Source of the DNA: Streptomonospora alba
GTDB taxonomy: Bacteria > Actinomycetota > Actinomycetes > Streptosporangiales > Streptosporangiaceae
Length of the DNA stretch: 64,000 nt
Assembly (NCBI RefSeq): GCF_000826685.1
Contig: NZ_JROO01000004.1
Coordinates: 122,654-186,653 of the forward strand
Reading direction: 5' to 3'
Shown: positions 45,705 through 57,030 of the stretch, piece by piece
Layout: the number at the start of each line of letters is the position of its first letter
Numbering within the stretch: position 1 is the first letter of the stretch
Program-made: the position numbers and the translations under genes
The notes under the pieces: model-generated
The model's database searches: none
What the model was told of the DNA's origin: nothing
The model's input: only the letters and a program-made list of their open reading frames with translations

Positions 45705-45744
45705 GCCGGCGGGCGGGCGGGCGGGTCCCGCTCCGCCTGCCGGC
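45705..45744. terminator. Bidirectional terminator between chdC and pssA
   Basis: GCCGGCGGGCGG (45705-45716) pairs with CCGCCTGCCGGC (45733-45744), 11 of 12 positions, between two convergent genes. Confidence 0.65.
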
Positions 45745-45748
45745 GCCC

Positions 45749-46588
45749 TCAGTCCACGGGCTCGGCGGGCGGCGGCATGGCTGTGCCCGCGCGGGGGTGG
45801 CGGCGGGTGGCGAGCAGGTAGACCGGAACCGCAGCCAGCAGCACCAGGACCAGACTGGAGCCGGAGTACAGCAGCGCGTCGCCGGCCGGTGCGTTCATCG
45901 CCCACAGGGTCAGGCACGCCACGCTGCCCGCGATCCAGAGCAGCACCGCGTAGGCGGCGCGGCCGCGCGGCTTGGGGTACTCGATACGGCTGACCATGAG
46001 CCAGGCCACCGCCACTACCGCGGCCGTGCCCAGCAGCACCGGCGGGTCCAGCAGTACGACGGTGATCACGGCCATGGCTCCGAACGGGCTGGGCAGCCCG
46101 GTGAAGTTGCCGCAGTCCGAGCTCTGGCAGGAGAACCGCGCCAGACGCACCACCACCGCCAGCAGCACCGCGGCCGCGGCGGCGACGGGCAGTGCGCCGC
46201 CCTCGCCGCTGAGGGTGCCCCAGGCGACGACGAAGAAGGCGGGCGCGAAGCCGAAGCTGATGACGTCGGCGAGGTTGTCCAGCTCGGCGCCCATTCCGCT
46301 GCTGCCGAGCTTGCGCGCCACCCGGCCGTCGAACAGGTCGCAGCCCGCCGCGACCAGCAGCAGTACCACGGCGACCGCGATGGCGCCGCGGTCCATCGGG
46401 CCGGAGACTCCTGCGGCGATGTGGGCCGACTGGGCCGCCGCCAGCTGCCAGACCGCCATGAACCCGCACAGCGCGTTGCCCAGCGTCAGGTAGTCGGCCA
46501 GCGCCAGGCGCAGCCGGGGCGCGGGCGCCTCGGCCACGGCTCCGCCCCCCGTGGCCGCCACCGGGATGCCGTCGGCGGGGGTGTTCAC
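45749..46588 (-). CDS. pssA: CDP-diacylglycerol-serine O-phosphatidyltransferase
   Basis: 279 residues from GTG 46588, which lies four bases after the psd stop. Integral membrane enzyme with about eight helices. CDP-alcohol phosphotransferase motif CDLFDGRVARKLGSSGMGAELDNLAD carries the metal-binding Asp residues in the D-x2-D-G-x2-A-R-x8-G-x3-D-x3-D pattern. It makes phosphatidylserine from CDP-diacylglycerol, which Psd then decarboxylates. In an operon with psd. The longer open frame upstream overlaps psd and is not coding. Confidence 0.94.
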   Translation of the reverse strand: MNTPADGIPVAATGGGAVAEAPAPRLRLALADYLTLGNALCGFMAVWQLAAAQSAHIAAGVSGPMDRGAIAVAVVLLLVAAGCDLFDGRVARKLGSSGMGAELDNLADVISFGFAPAFFVVAWGTLSGEGGALPVAAAAAVLLAVVVRLARFSCQSSDCGNFTGLPSPFGAMAVITVVLLDPPVLLGTAAVVAVAWLMVSRIEYPKPRGRAAYAVLLWIAGSVACLTLWAMNAPAGDALLYSGSSLVLVLLAAVPVYLLATRRHPRAGTAMPPPAEPVD

Positions 46589-46592
46589 GGTC

Positions 46593-47261
46593 TCAGTCCC
46601 GGTCGAGGCGGGTTTCTCCGGCTCGAACCTTCTGGCCGACCTCCACCGCCGGGGCGATCCCCGGCGGAAGGTAGACGTCGACACGGGAGCCGAAGCGGAT
46701 GAGGCCGATCCTCTGCCCCTTCTCCACCTTCTGCCCCTCAGCGAGATACGGGACGATACGCCGGACCATCGCGCCGGCGATTTGAACGACCGTGACCTCG
46801 CCGATCTCGGTTTGGAAGGTCCAGATGACGCGCTCATTACGCTCGCTGTCCTTGTCGAATGCAGGTCGGAAGCCGCCGGGCCGGTGTTCGACACCGGCCA
46901 CGGCCCCTTCCAGCGGTGCACGGTTGACATGCACGTTCAGGGGGTTCATGAAGACGGCGACGCGGGTGCGGCCGTCGGTCTGGGGGTCGATGAACTGCAC
47001 GACGCCGTCGGCCGCACAGGCCAGCCCGGCATCGGCGGCGACGCGCTCGGGATCGCGGAAGAACCACACCATCCCCAGTGCCAGCGCGCCGGCGGGGATG
47101 GCGGCCACCAGCAGTAGGGGCACGGCGACAGATGCGGCGGCCAAGGCGAGGACCAGGGCGAACGCGGGCAGCAGCCACGGCGCCGAGCCGCGGGCCAGGC
47201 CCGTGCGGTTGCGTCCGGGAGCGCGGGCGGGGGCCGGGGTCTGCCGGTCGTGTTCGGTCAT
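46593..47261 (-). CDS. psd: Phosphatidylserine decarboxylase (short, PSD-A type)
   Basis: 222 residues from ATG 47261. Two hydrophobic helices (LLPAFALVLALAAASVAVPLLLVAAIPAGALALGMVWFFRDPER) followed by VFMNPLNVHVNRAPLEG and the C-terminal LIRFGSRVDVYLP, whose Gly-Ser is the self-cleavage site that creates the pyruvoyl cofactor. It produces phosphatidylethanolamine at the membrane. First gene of the psd-pssA operon. An extension to 47366 has no ribosome site. Confidence 0.95.
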   Translation of the reverse strand: MTEHDRQTPAPARAPGRNRTGLARGSAPWLLPAFALVLALAAASVAVPLLLVAAIPAGALALGMVWFFRDPERVAADAGLACAADGVVQFIDPQTDGRTRVAVFMNPLNVHVNRAPLEGAVAGVEHRPGGFRPAFDKDSERNERVIWTFQTEIGEVTVVQIAGAMVRRIVPYLAEGQKVEKGQRIGLIRFGSRVDVYLPPGIAPAVEVGQKVRAGETRLDRD

Positions 47262-47394
47262 TGCCAACTTCCGTCGGAGGCGGGCCGGAACTCGACCCGC
47301 GCCGTGCGCTGCTGCGCGCGCGTGGGCGGGCACAGCGATCGTAACGGCTGGAGGTCCCGAGATCACCAGCCGAGTGAACCCATGAAGGAGGATG

Positions 47395-47817
47395 CTATTG
47401 CACTGAGTCGTCTGCCTCCAGCGTGAGGGCCACGGAGTTGATGCAGTAGCGGGCGTCGGTGGGCGTGTCGTATCCCTCGCCGTAGAAGACGTGGCCGAGG
47501 TGGGAGTCGCAGTGCGCGCAGCGCACCTCGGTGCGAACCATACCCATCGAGCGGTCCTCGTACAGCTTCACGGCCTCGCTCTCGGCGGGATCGAAGAAGC
47601 TCGGCCAGCCGCAGTGGGACTCGAACTTCTCATCGGAGCGGAACAGCTCGGTGCCGCAGGCGCGGCAGCGGTAGACCCCGGTAGCCGAGGTGGAGACGTA
47701 CTCGCCGCTCCAAGGGCGCTCGGTGGCGCCCTGGCGCAGCACCGCGAAGGCCTCCGGATCGAGGACCGACCGCCACTCCTCCTCGGACTTGTGCACAGAG
47801 CCGGTTGTTTCATCCAT
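47395..47817 (-). CDS. msrB: Peptide-methionine (R)-S-oxide reductase
   Basis: 140 residues from ATG 47817. Zinc cysteine pairs CRAC and CAHC, the signature FESHCGWPSFFDP, DRSMGMVRTEVRCAHCDSHLGHVF and the catalytic Cys in DARYCINSVALTL are all present. It reduces methionine-R-sulfoxide in oxidised proteins. Divergent from the small membrane protein at 47996. No strong ribosome site; the start was set by the family N-terminus. Confidence 0.95.
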   Translation of the reverse strand: MDETTGSVHKSEEEWRSVLDPEAFAVLRQGATERPWSGEYVSTSATGVYRCRACGTELFRSDEKFESHCGWPSFFDPAESEAVKLYEDRSMGMVRTEVRCAHCDSHLGHVFYGEGYDTPTDARYCINSVALTLEADDSVQ

Positions 47818-47995
47818 ACCGGTGACGCTACCTCGATTCGCACTTCTTCGCCCGGTTGAGGCGCCAATGGTCGGTCGATGCGGAGTCAACGCGGCGTGGG
47901 CTGATGAATGCCTGTTTCTTCACCGCTGGGAAGTTCGCCGGAAAGGCGTTCGGGTACGGAACGTAGTGAGGCTACTGGCAGCCGGGAGTGTGACA

Positions 47996-48454
47996 ATGCT
48001 GGTTTCGTACCGACAGCCATTGATTCACCGACAGCCGCTCCGTGTGGGGTGGGCCCGCTACTACCGCCTCTGGGTCGATCACCAGCTCGTCCGGCTCCGC
48101 GAGGAGACCCGGCCGGGGTGGAGCGCACTCGCCGCAGCCGCTTCCGAGGTCGTCTGGGTCGGCCGGCTCACCGCCGGTGCCGCGGCCCTGCGCGCGGTCC
48201 GGATGCGTCCGGGCCCGTGGACCGACGGGAAGCTGTTCGTGCTGCTCTGTGTGGTCGCCCTCGGATCGCTGGCCGTGGCCGGCCTGCTGGGGTTCGCCCT
48301 CAGCCGGTGGGTGGCGAGCGATGCCGGCGACGTCCTTCCCGCCGCGGGCGGGGCGGTCGCCGTTGGAGGAGTCCTCAGCGTCCTGGTCTTCCTGGTCTTC
48401 GCTTCGGTCGACGGAGACCGGGCGGGGGCGGACCGGGCGCGGGGGCGTCGGTAG
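47996..48454 (+). CDS. Hypothetical membrane protein with two helices
   Basis: 152 residues from ATG 47996 with GGGAG seven bases upstream. A basic N-terminal half (RQPLRVGWARYYRLWVDHQLVRLREETRPGW) precedes two membrane helices, KLFVLLCVVALGSLAVAGLLGFAL and AAGGAVAVGGVLSVLVFLVFAS, and a basic tail. No family is recognised. Codon third positions are GC-rich in this frame, supporting coding. Divergent from msrB and convergent with the GntR gene. Confidence 0.6.
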   Translation: MLVSYRQPLIHRQPLRVGWARYYRLWVDHQLVRLREETRPGWSALAAAASEVVWVGRLTAGAAALRAVRMRPGPWTDGKLFVLLCVVALGSLAVAGLLGFALSRWVASDAGDVLPAAGGAVAVGGVLSVLVFLVFASVDGDRAGADRARGRR

Positions 48455-48668
48455 GTTCAGGCACCCGGCTCGCCCAGCGGGCCGGGGCCGCACCCTCCCG
48501 GCGCGCCGAGCGCACACGGCACCGCGCCTACCCGCACAGGACCGCCGGCGGGGCGCAGCAGGCCCCGGCGAACCTCCGCCTCCATACGGGCGCGAACACG
48601 CGCCGCGTCACCGGGCGCCCGGCGGGGCGCGGCCGCAACGGTGCCGGGCCGCGCCCCGCCCGCGCGGC

Positions 48669-49433
48669 TCAGGCGTCGAAGTCGTACTGCAGCACGTAGG
48701 CCGAGCCGTCCAGGGTCATCTCGTTGAACTCCACCGGCGTGTGCTCGGCGGTCAAAGCGGTGCGCAGGACGTCCAGCACCGGGGTGCCCCGCTCAAGGGC
48801 CAGCGCGTCCGACTCGTCGGGCGTGGGCATGCGTACCCGGATCTCCTCGGTGAAGTGGGCGGGGGCCCGCCCCTGCTCGGCCAGGCGGGCGTAGATGCCG
48901 CCGGGACCGGTGTCGGACTCGGCGATGGCCGTGGCCCGGGCCAGCTCGGCCGGCAGGTAGGAGGTGGCCAGCTGCATCGGTCGCTGCGCCAGGCGGTAGC
49001 GCCGGTGGCGCCGCACCACCGGCGCCTCGTCGTCCAACCCCAGCGCGCGGGCCACGTAGGCGGGAGCGGGGGCGGTGGCCACCTCGACACTGTCGGTCTC
49101 GAATGAGCCGTCGGCGGCGTCGGCCTGCCAGATGGCGCGCCCGGCCCCCCACAGCTCGCGCGACAGCCGCCGCGGACCGTGCCTGCGCAGTGGCCGGAAG
49201 GTGCGGACGTAGACCCCTGAACCGCGGATCGCTACGACGATGCCCTCGTTGATCAGTACCGACAGGGCCTGGCGGGCCGTTGCCCGAGCGACGCCGTACT
49301 GCTTCATCAGGTCGTTTTCGCCTGGAACGCGGTCTCCGTGGGAGAGCCGTCCCGAGGCGATGGCGGCTCGCACATCCTCGGCGATCTCGCGGTAGAGCGG
49401 TGAGTCGTTTTCGGACGTCGGCACTGCGTTCAT
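48669..49433 (-). CDS. GntR/HutC-family transcriptional regulator with UTRA domain
   Basis: 254 residues. Winged helix at about 12-78 (PLYREIAEDVRAAIASGRLSHGDRVPGENDLMKQYGVARATARQALSVLINEG) and a UTRA effector domain over about 95-250 (VVRRHRRYRLAQRPMQLATSYLPAELA, GTPVLDVLRTALTAEHTPVEFNEMTLDGSAYVLQYDF). HutC-type regulators bind sugars, amino acids or similar ligands. The following 273 bases to the reductase gene hold its promoter, with the AT-rich GTCTTATTTCTTACC near 49542. Target genes are not obvious in the window. Confidence 0.92.
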   Translation of the reverse strand: MNAVPTSENDSPLYREIAEDVRAAIASGRLSHGDRVPGENDLMKQYGVARATARQALSVLINEGIVVAIRGSGVYVRTFRPLRRHGPRRLSRELWGAGRAIWQADAADGSFETDSVEVATAPAPAYVARALGLDDEAPVVRRHRRYRLAQRPMQLATSYLPAELARATAIAESDTGPGGIYARLAEQGRAPAHFTEEIRVRMPTPDESDALALERGTPVLDVLRTALTAEHTPVEFNEMTLDGSAYVLQYDFDA

Positions 49434-49706
49434 CCTCTCGCCCGGAAAGCACTGGGACGGCGGACAGGGGAGCGGCGATCCGGCCGGGGCCGCGCCGCGT
49501 TCGCTGGGGGAGCGGGATCAGGGACGGGAAACTTGCCGATTGTCTTATTTCTTACCCGCATAGGGCGGAGGGTGATACCGAACCACACTCCGGGTATGTC
49601 CCGTTGACGGTTCGTTTATGCGTTGCCGGCGGCGGGCCGGAACCGGACGCAACCGCCGCGCGCAGGTCGTCGCACCCCGAGCCCGGAATCCCGTCCCGAC
49701 CGCGGA

Positions 49707-50477
49707 TCAGGGCCGTGTGTACCTGATGAACAGCGAGCCCTCCGACTCCAGGAGGCCCTCCATATGCAGGTCGCGGGTGTGGGAGGGCGCATCGCCGGCC
49801 ACGATCCGCGCGGACGCCGGGCCCAGCAGGCGCGGACTCAGCGTCAGGCACAACTCGTCCAGCAGCCCCGCCGCGGCGAACTCGGCCAGCAGGTGCGGAC
49901 CGCCCTCCGTCAGCACCCGGTACAGCCCGCGCTCGGCCAGCGCGTCCAGCGCCGCCTCCGGGCGCACCCACTCCCGGCCGGCCACGACCACGTCGGCGGT
50001 CTGCGCGGCCTCGCGGCGCCGGTCGGCCGGAGCCGACTCCGTGGTGATCACGATGGTCCGCGACTGCGGCGGCGCACCCTTGAGCACGTCGGGATGCACG
50101 TCCAGGGTGCGGGTGACCACCGCCAGCGGAGGCGTCTCGGTGCGCCCTTCGCGCAGATCGCCCCACAGCTCGCGCGGGCGCACCGGCCGGTAGCCCTCGA
50201 TGCGCGCGGTCGCCGCGCCCGCCAGCACCACGTCGGCCTGCCCGCGCAGCACGCTCATCACAGCGCGGTCGGGCGGCGAGGACAGGTCGACGGTACGGCC
50301 CGAGGGGCCCCAGGCACCGCCGTCGGCGCTGGAGACCATGTTGGCGCGCAGCCAGGGCCGCGTGAGGCCGTCGGGATAGGCATAGGCGGCCACGATGTCG
50401 GCGTCTGCCTGCGGATGCGGCAGCAGCGCGCGAAAACGGGGGCCCTGACCTGCGGCGTAGAGGGAAGCGGAAGTCAT
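49707..50477 (-). CDS. RibD C-terminal-like pyrimidine reductase family protein
   Basis: 256 residues from ATG 50477. Dihydrofolate-reductase-like RibD_C fold: RPWLRANMVSSADGGAWGPSGRTVDLSSPPDRAVMSVLRGQADVVLAGAATARIEGY at the NADPH side, and RVLTEGGPHLLAEFAAAGLLDELCLTLSPRLLG at the substrate side. Actinobacterial relatives are annotated as pyrimidine reductases, but stand-alone copies like this one may not be in riboflavin synthesis. No other rib gene is near. It is downstream of glgX on the same strand with 95 bases between. Confidence 0.87.
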   Translation of the reverse strand: MTSASLYAAGQGPRFRALLPHPQADADIVAAYAYPDGLTRPWLRANMVSSADGGAWGPSGRTVDLSSPPDRAVMSVLRGQADVVLAGAATARIEGYRPVRPRELWGDLREGRTETPPLAVVTRTLDVHPDVLKGAPPQSRTIVITTESAPADRRREAAQTADVVVAGREWVRPEAALDALAERGLYRVLTEGGPHLLAEFAAAGLLDELCLTLSPRLLGPASARIVAGDAPSHTRDLHMEGLLESEGSLFIRYTRP

Positions 50478-50572
50478 GGGTGCGAGCCTAGACAACGCGG
50501 GCCTCCGCGGCTCGCCGGGGTCCGCCGCTACCGGGCGTGCCGCGCCGCTCGCACCGGTCGCCGCGCCGGGCC

Positions 50573-52696
<2,124 letters not shown>

Positions 52697-52902
52697 GGCA
52701 AGCAATCTCGTTTCTCATTCGTCCTGTGACGAGATGGTTGTTCCGTCCTGGCCGCGCGAATATTCCTCCCCTTGCCGAATCTTGCAGGTCACCGCGGGTG
52801 CAATGCCCGTTTCCGCCTCACTTGCCGCTTTGGGATGCGGTTTCGGTCCCGGCGGCTGTGCCCGGATCGAAGATTGCGGACGCCCTCGTCGGCCGCGCGG
52901 GC

Positions 52903-54537
52903 CTATGCCGGCTTGGGGCTGCCGCGGTCGATGATCGCGGCGGTGTCGGTGCCCCGCGGCAGCGTCCCGAAGACACGCCCCCAGTCGCCGCCCAGACGCG
53001 AGGCGGTGAACGCGTCGGCGACGGGCCCGGGGCTGTGCCGGATCAGCAGCGAGGCTTGCAGCAGCAGCGCCATGGACTCCACGAGGCGGCGCGCCCGGAA
53101 CTCGATCTCCTCGGTGTCGTGCAGCAGATCCAGCAGTCCCTTCAGCGCATCGTCGAAACGGGGATCGACGCCCTCGGCCCGGCGAAGTTCGCCGACGAAC
53201 GCCTCGGCCCCCTCGGGGTGGCGTCCCAACGCCCGCAGCACGTCCAGCGCCGCGACGTTTCCCGAGCCCTCCCAGATCGAGTTCAACGGGGACTCCCGGA
53301 ACAGCCGGGGCATGCCCGATTCCTCAACATAGCCGTTACCGCCCAGGCACTCCAGCGCTTCGGCGGAGTGTGCGGCCAACCGCTTGGTCACCCAGAACTT
53401 GCCGACGGCCACCGCGATCCGGCGGAAGGCGGCTTCGCCCTCGTCGCCGCGGACCGCCCGGTCGGCAGCGCCGGCAAGGCGCATCATCAGGGCGGTCGCG
53501 GCCTCGGACTCCAGGGTGAGATCGGCCAGCACATTGCGCATCAGCGGCTGGTCGATCAGCGCGCTCCCGAACGCACGGCGCCGGCAAGCGTGGTGGACCG
53601 CCTGCACCAGCCCGGCGCGCATGCCCGCCGCCGAGCCGATCACGCAGTCCAACCGGGTGCCGTTGACCATCTCGATGATGGTGCGCACGCCGCGGCCCGG
53701 CTCGCCCACCGGCCAGGCCCAGGCGCCGTCGTACTCCACCTCCGCCGAGGCGTTGGACCGGTTGCCCAGTTTGTCCTTGATCCGCTGGATCGCCAGCGCG
53801 TTGCGGGTGCCGTCCTCCAGCACGCGCGGCACCAGGAAGCAACTCAGCCCGTCGGGCGACTGGGCCAGGGTCAGAAAGAGGTCGCCCATCGGCGCCGAGG
53901 TGAACCACTTGTGCCCGGTGAGGCGGTAGCCGCCGCTTTCGGCAGGCACGGCGCGCGTGGTGTTGGCGCGCACGTCGGAGCCGCCCTGCTTCTCGGTCAT
54001 CGACATGCCGGCGAGGAGACCGCTCTTCGACTCGGGCGGGCGCAGCCCGAAATCGTAGGTGCGCGCCGAAAGCAGCGGCTCAAGGCGCGCGGCCAGGTCG
54101 GGGGAGTGGCGCAGCGCGGGCACCGACGCATACGTCATCGAGATCGGGCAGCCGTGCCCGTTCTCCACCTGCGACCAGGTGTAGAACTTGGCGGCGCGGG
54201 CGACGTGGGCGCCGGCGCGGTCGTCGGCCCACGGCGCGGCGTGCAGCCCGTGGGTCACAGCGGTGTCCATCAGGACGTGCCAGGCGGGATGGAAGTCGAC
54301 CTCGTCCACGCGGTGGCCGTAGCGGTCGTGGGTGCGCAGTACCGGCTCGTTGGCGTTGGCCTGCTCGCCCCAGGCCTGGGCGCGGGCGGTGCCGGCCAGG
54401 CGGCCCAGCTCGTGCACCTCCGCGGCCGCCCAACCGGCCTCCTCGCGCTCCAGCCCGGACAACAGGGCGGGATCGGCGGCGACGTCGTGGTTCTCCAGCG
54501 GCTCGGGCTGGTTGAAAACCTCGTGCGTGGGGGGCAT
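52903..54537 (-). CDS. aidB: AidB-like acyl-CoA dehydrogenase
   Basis: 544 residues from ATG 54537 with GAAGGGAAGG upstream. The N-terminal THEVFNQPEPLENHDVAADPALL is the AidB signature. SMTEKQGGSDVRANTTRA, GHKWFTSAPMGDLFLTLAQS and ECLGGNGYVEESGMPRLFRESPLNSIWEGSGNV form the flavin site, and the extended C-terminal domain is present. AidB binds FAD and DNA and is part of the response to alkylation damage in E. coli. The role in actinobacteria is less certain. The open frame upstream to 54876 is not coding. Confidence 0.93.
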   Translation of the reverse strand: MPPTHEVFNQPEPLENHDVAADPALLSGLEREEAGWAAAEVHELGRLAGTARAQAWGEQANANEPVLRTHDRYGHRVDEVDFHPAWHVLMDTAVTHGLHAAPWADDRAGAHVARAAKFYTWSQVENGHGCPISMTYASVPALRHSPDLAARLEPLLSARTYDFGLRPPESKSGLLAGMSMTEKQGGSDVRANTTRAVPAESGGYRLTGHKWFTSAPMGDLFLTLAQSPDGLSCFLVPRVLEDGTRNALAIQRIKDKLGNRSNASAEVEYDGAWAWPVGEPGRGVRTIIEMVNGTRLDCVIGSAAGMRAGLVQAVHHACRRRAFGSALIDQPLMRNVLADLTLESEAATALMMRLAGAADRAVRGDEGEAAFRRIAVAVGKFWVTKRLAAHSAEALECLGGNGYVEESGMPRLFRESPLNSIWEGSGNVAALDVLRALGRHPEGAEAFVGELRRAEGVDPRFDDALKGLLDLLHDTEEIEFRARRLVESMALLLQASLLIRHSPGPVADAFTASRLGGDWGRVFGTLPRGTDTAAIIDRGSPKPA

Positions 54538-54770
54538 GGAGCAGCCTTCCCTTCGACGACTACCGAACCGGATTCGGTCCCGATGGGGCCAGCCTAGCGT
54601 TCGGCGGTGCACTGGAGGCCGGGCGCGCGCCGTCCGGCGCCGAGCGCCTCGGCGACGGGGGCCGCCGGTGCGTCGAGACCGCGGTCGGCGCCGCTCAGCG
54701 GCGGCGCAGGCGCCTCCGTCGGCGCGGGGCGGGGAGTGGAAGGTCGTTTCGCGATCGAGGCCGGTGCCGG
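54538..54770. other. Gene-free stretch before the regulator remnant
   Basis: Contains the aidB leader (to about 54590) and GC-rich sequence without a supported frame. It is the left part of a roughly 1-kb decayed interval that ends at 55555. Confidence 0.45.
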
Positions 54771-55022
54771 GGCTACGCTCTCGTCGATCCGGTCCGTCAC
54801 GTCGTCGTCCAGCCGTACATCGCGGCCCGCGAGGTGCGCGAGCGACGCCACGGCACCCACCGGCTCCGTCACCCACGCGCAGGCGAGCTGGAACCGTGCT
54901 TCGAGAAGATGCCGTTGCCCGGCGTGCCGGAGCAGACCCTGCTGACCTACACCGCCGAGCCGGGCTCTCTCAGCGACGGACGCCTGCGACCGGTGGCGGG
55001 CGCCGAGGCCTTCGCGAGCTGA
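54771..55022 (+). pseudogene. C-terminal remnant of an MmyB-type XRE regulator
   Basis: In one plus-strand frame the stretch VREHERRHGTHRL-type motif, seen here as VRERRHGTHRLRHP, is followed by GELEPCFEKMPLPGVPEQTLLTYTAEPGS and ends in a TGA at 55022. This is the conserved tail of the ligand-binding domain of MmyB-like helix-turn-helix regulators, normally about 280 residues long. Nothing upstream in the frame resembles the DNA-binding domain or the rest of the ligand domain, so the gene is truncated. The left boundary is approximate. Confidence 0.7.
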
Positions 55023-55106
55023 CTGGGGGGCGACCTGTACCGCGTCGGCCCGCGAGGAACGGGGAGCCGTCCGACGCGGTCGACCTCGCCCCGAGACCCC
55101 TGGGGG

Positions 55107-55286
55107 TCAGGAGTAGCGGGGAAGGTCTCCGGTCTCGATACGGACGTTTCGCAGCGGTTCGGGCAGGACGACGGTGTCGCCGAACCTCATCCGGCGCACG
55201 GCCTGGAAGCGGCCCTCGCGCGGATCCGAGCAGCAGGTGACCGACCCGTCGCGGGGGTCCACCGGGAGGTAGTCCGGAATCCCCAT
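55107..55286 (-). pseudogene. C-terminal remnant of a Uma2-family protein
   Basis: Minus-strand frame from an internal ATG at 55286 to TGA 55107, 59 codons: GIPDYLPVDPRDGSV, then DPREGRFQAVRRMRFGDTVVLPEPL and ETGDLPRYS. This matches the C-terminal half of Uma2 (PF05685) proteins, including the IPxYxxVDP strand of the PD-(D/E)XK fold, but the N-terminal half is missing. A stop codon lies about 40 codons upstream in the same frame. Uma2 genes are abundant in actinobacterial accessory regions. Convergent with the MmyB remnant. Confidence 0.65.
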
Positions 55287-55555
55287 CCCGCAGCGGTGGG
55301 AGAGCCCGCCGTAGAAGGTTCTGCTGCAGCAACGGACACGGGTTCCGCTCCTCTTCGAGACGCCGCCATCTCAGGGAGCGACCTCTCTCCGTGTCCGGGA
55401 AAGCCGCAGTCTTCACCTCGTAAGCCTAGTGACCGGGTCCTATCGCGGCCAGGTCCGCGCCGGGCCCGCGGTACAGCGCCGAAGGCTTCGCCCCGGCCCG
55501 GACGCCCTTCGCCGCTGCGAGCGCGGGCACCGGCGTCGGGTCGGTCCGACGCCGG

Positions 55556-56326
55556 CTACCGCGCCGCCGCGTCCGGCACCGGCACCCGGCCCAGGGCCTC
55601 GTCGTAGCGGCGCAGCACCACATCGGCCACCTCCGGGGCGTCGCCGAGCACCGGCGCGACCGCCACCGCGCCCTCGGCGGCCGCCTGCTCGGCCACCCTG
55701 TCGGCGAAGTAGCCCGGCGCCAGCAGGTAGTCGGCCACGGCCACCCGAGGGGCCCCTTGGGCGTACAGGCCCGCTACCGCCTCGCCCGGGGTGGGCGAGG
55801 CGGCCGAGGCGAAGGCCGGTACGACACGCTCCCACGGGCCCCGGCGCTCCAGCTCGGCGGCGGTGTCGGCGATCACCGCGTTGGCGTCGGCATGGCTGGA
55901 CCCCGCCGAGGCCAGCACCAGGGAGGTGCCCTCACCGTGCGCCCCCGGCGTCTGGGCCAGGCGCCGCTCCAGCGCCTCCAGCAGCAGCGGGTGCGGACCC
56001 AGCGTCGCGCCGTAGTGCACCCGCAGCCACGGGCACGCCTCCCGCACCCGGTCCAGCGCCGCGGGCAAGTCGACCTTGCTGTGGTAAGCGGCGGTCAGCA
56101 GCGCCGGCAGCACCACGGCCTCGCCGGCGCCTTCGGCCGCCAGGCCCCGCAGCGCTTCCTCGGCCTCGGGCGCCACGTGGTCCAGGTAGGCCACCCGCAC
56201 GTCCAGGTCCGGCCGCAGCGCGCGCACACGCTCGAACAGGGCCTCGACCGCGCGCGCCGAGCGTGCGTCGGCGCTGCCGTGGGCCACGGCCACCAGCGGT
56301 GCCCCGGCGGTATTCTCTGCGCTCAT
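55556..56326 (-). CDS. Sirohydrochlorin chelatase (CbiX/SirB type)
   Basis: 256 residues from ATG 56326, 11 bases after cysH. Two tandem CbiX half-domains: PLVAVAHGSADARSARAVEALFERV at the start with the catalytic His, and LVLASAGSSHADANAVIADTAAEL in the second half. It inserts Fe2+ into sirohydrochlorin to make sirohaem, the cofactor of the sulfite reductase encoded first in this operon. Fourth and last gene of the sir operon. Confidence 0.92.
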   Translation of the reverse strand: MSAENTAGAPLVAVAHGSADARSARAVEALFERVRALRPDLDVRVAYLDHVAPEAEEALRGLAAEGAGEAVVLPALLTAAYHSKVDLPAALDRVREACPWLRVHYGATLGPHPLLLEALERRLAQTPGAHGEGTSLVLASAGSSHADANAVIADTAAELERRGPWERVVPAFASAASPTPGEAVAGLYAQGAPRVAVADYLLAPGYFADRVAEQAAAEGAVAVAPVLGDAPEVADVVLRRYDEALGRVPVPDAAAR

Positions 56327-56337
56327 CTCGATCCCAC

Positions 56338-57030
56338 TCACAGATGGATGCCGCACTCGGTCTTGCTCATCCCCGCCCAGCGGCCGCTGCGCGGGTCCTC
56401 GCCCTCGGCCACCTGTCGGGTGCAGGGGGCGCAGCCGATCGAGGGGTAGCCGTCGTACTGCAGGGGATTGACCAGGACGCTCTTCTCCTCGATGTAGGTG
56501 TCGACGTCCTCCTTGGTCCACCGGGCGATGGGGTTGACCTTGACCATCTTCCTGCGGCGGTCCCACTGCACCACCTTGGTCCCGCGGCGCGTGACCGCCT
56601 CGTCGCGGCGCACGCCGGTCAGCCACGCTTCATAGGGCTCCAGCGCGCGCTGCAGCGGCTCGACCTTGCGCAGGTAGCAGCAGATGTTGGGGTTGCGGCC
56701 GTACAGCCGCGGCCCCAGATCGCGGTCCTGCTCGGCCACGCTGCGCTGCGGCTCCGCGTTGATCAGGTTGATGGGGTAGACGGCCTCCACAGCGTCGCGC
56801 GTGCCGATGGTCTCGGCGAAGTGGTAGCCGGTGTCCAGGAAGATGACGTCGATTCCGGGAACGACCTTGGAGGCCAGGTCGATCATGAGTGCGTCGGCCA
56901 TGGAGGAGGTCATGCACAGCCGGTCGCCGAAGGTCTCGGAGGCCCACCGGATGATCTCCTGGGCGCTTGCGTCTTCCAGTTCGGCCGCGGCCCTGTCCGC
57001 CAGGTCCTGGCCGTCCAATGTGACGTTCAT
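56338..57030 (-). CDS. cysH: Adenylylsulfate (APS) reductase, CysH family
   Basis: 230 residues. Four cluster cysteines, Cys117-Cys118 (NICCYLRK) and Cys200-x2-Cys203 (GCAPCTRQ), mark the [4Fe-4S] APS-reducing class rather than the PAPS class. The catalytic Cys226 lies in the C-terminal KTECGIHL. It reduces adenylylsulfate to sulfite with thioredoxin. The ATG at 57030 overlaps the stop of the zinc-ribbon gene (ATGA). Product feeds Sir. Confidence 0.95.
   Translation of the reverse strand: MNVTLDGQDLADRAAAELEDASAQEIIRWASETFGDRLCMTSSMADALMIDLASKVVPGIDVIFLDTGYHFAETIGTRDAVEAVYPINLINAEPQRSVAEQDRDLGPRLYGRNPNICCYLRKVEPLQRALEPYEAWLTGVRRDEAVTRRGTKVVQWDRRRKMVKVNPIARWTKEDVDTYIEEKSVLVNPLQYDGYPSIGCAPCTRQVAEGEDPRSGRWAGMSKTECGIHL

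Noticed and set aside
47690..47995. Longer version of the hypothetical membrane protein starting at 47690
   Set aside because: The extra codons overlap msrB antisense, and a ribosome site is found only before ATG 47996.
54970..55416. A 148-codon minus-strand frame over the debris region
   Set aside because: The third frame on the same strand contains the recognisable Uma2 tail, so this frame is a shadow.
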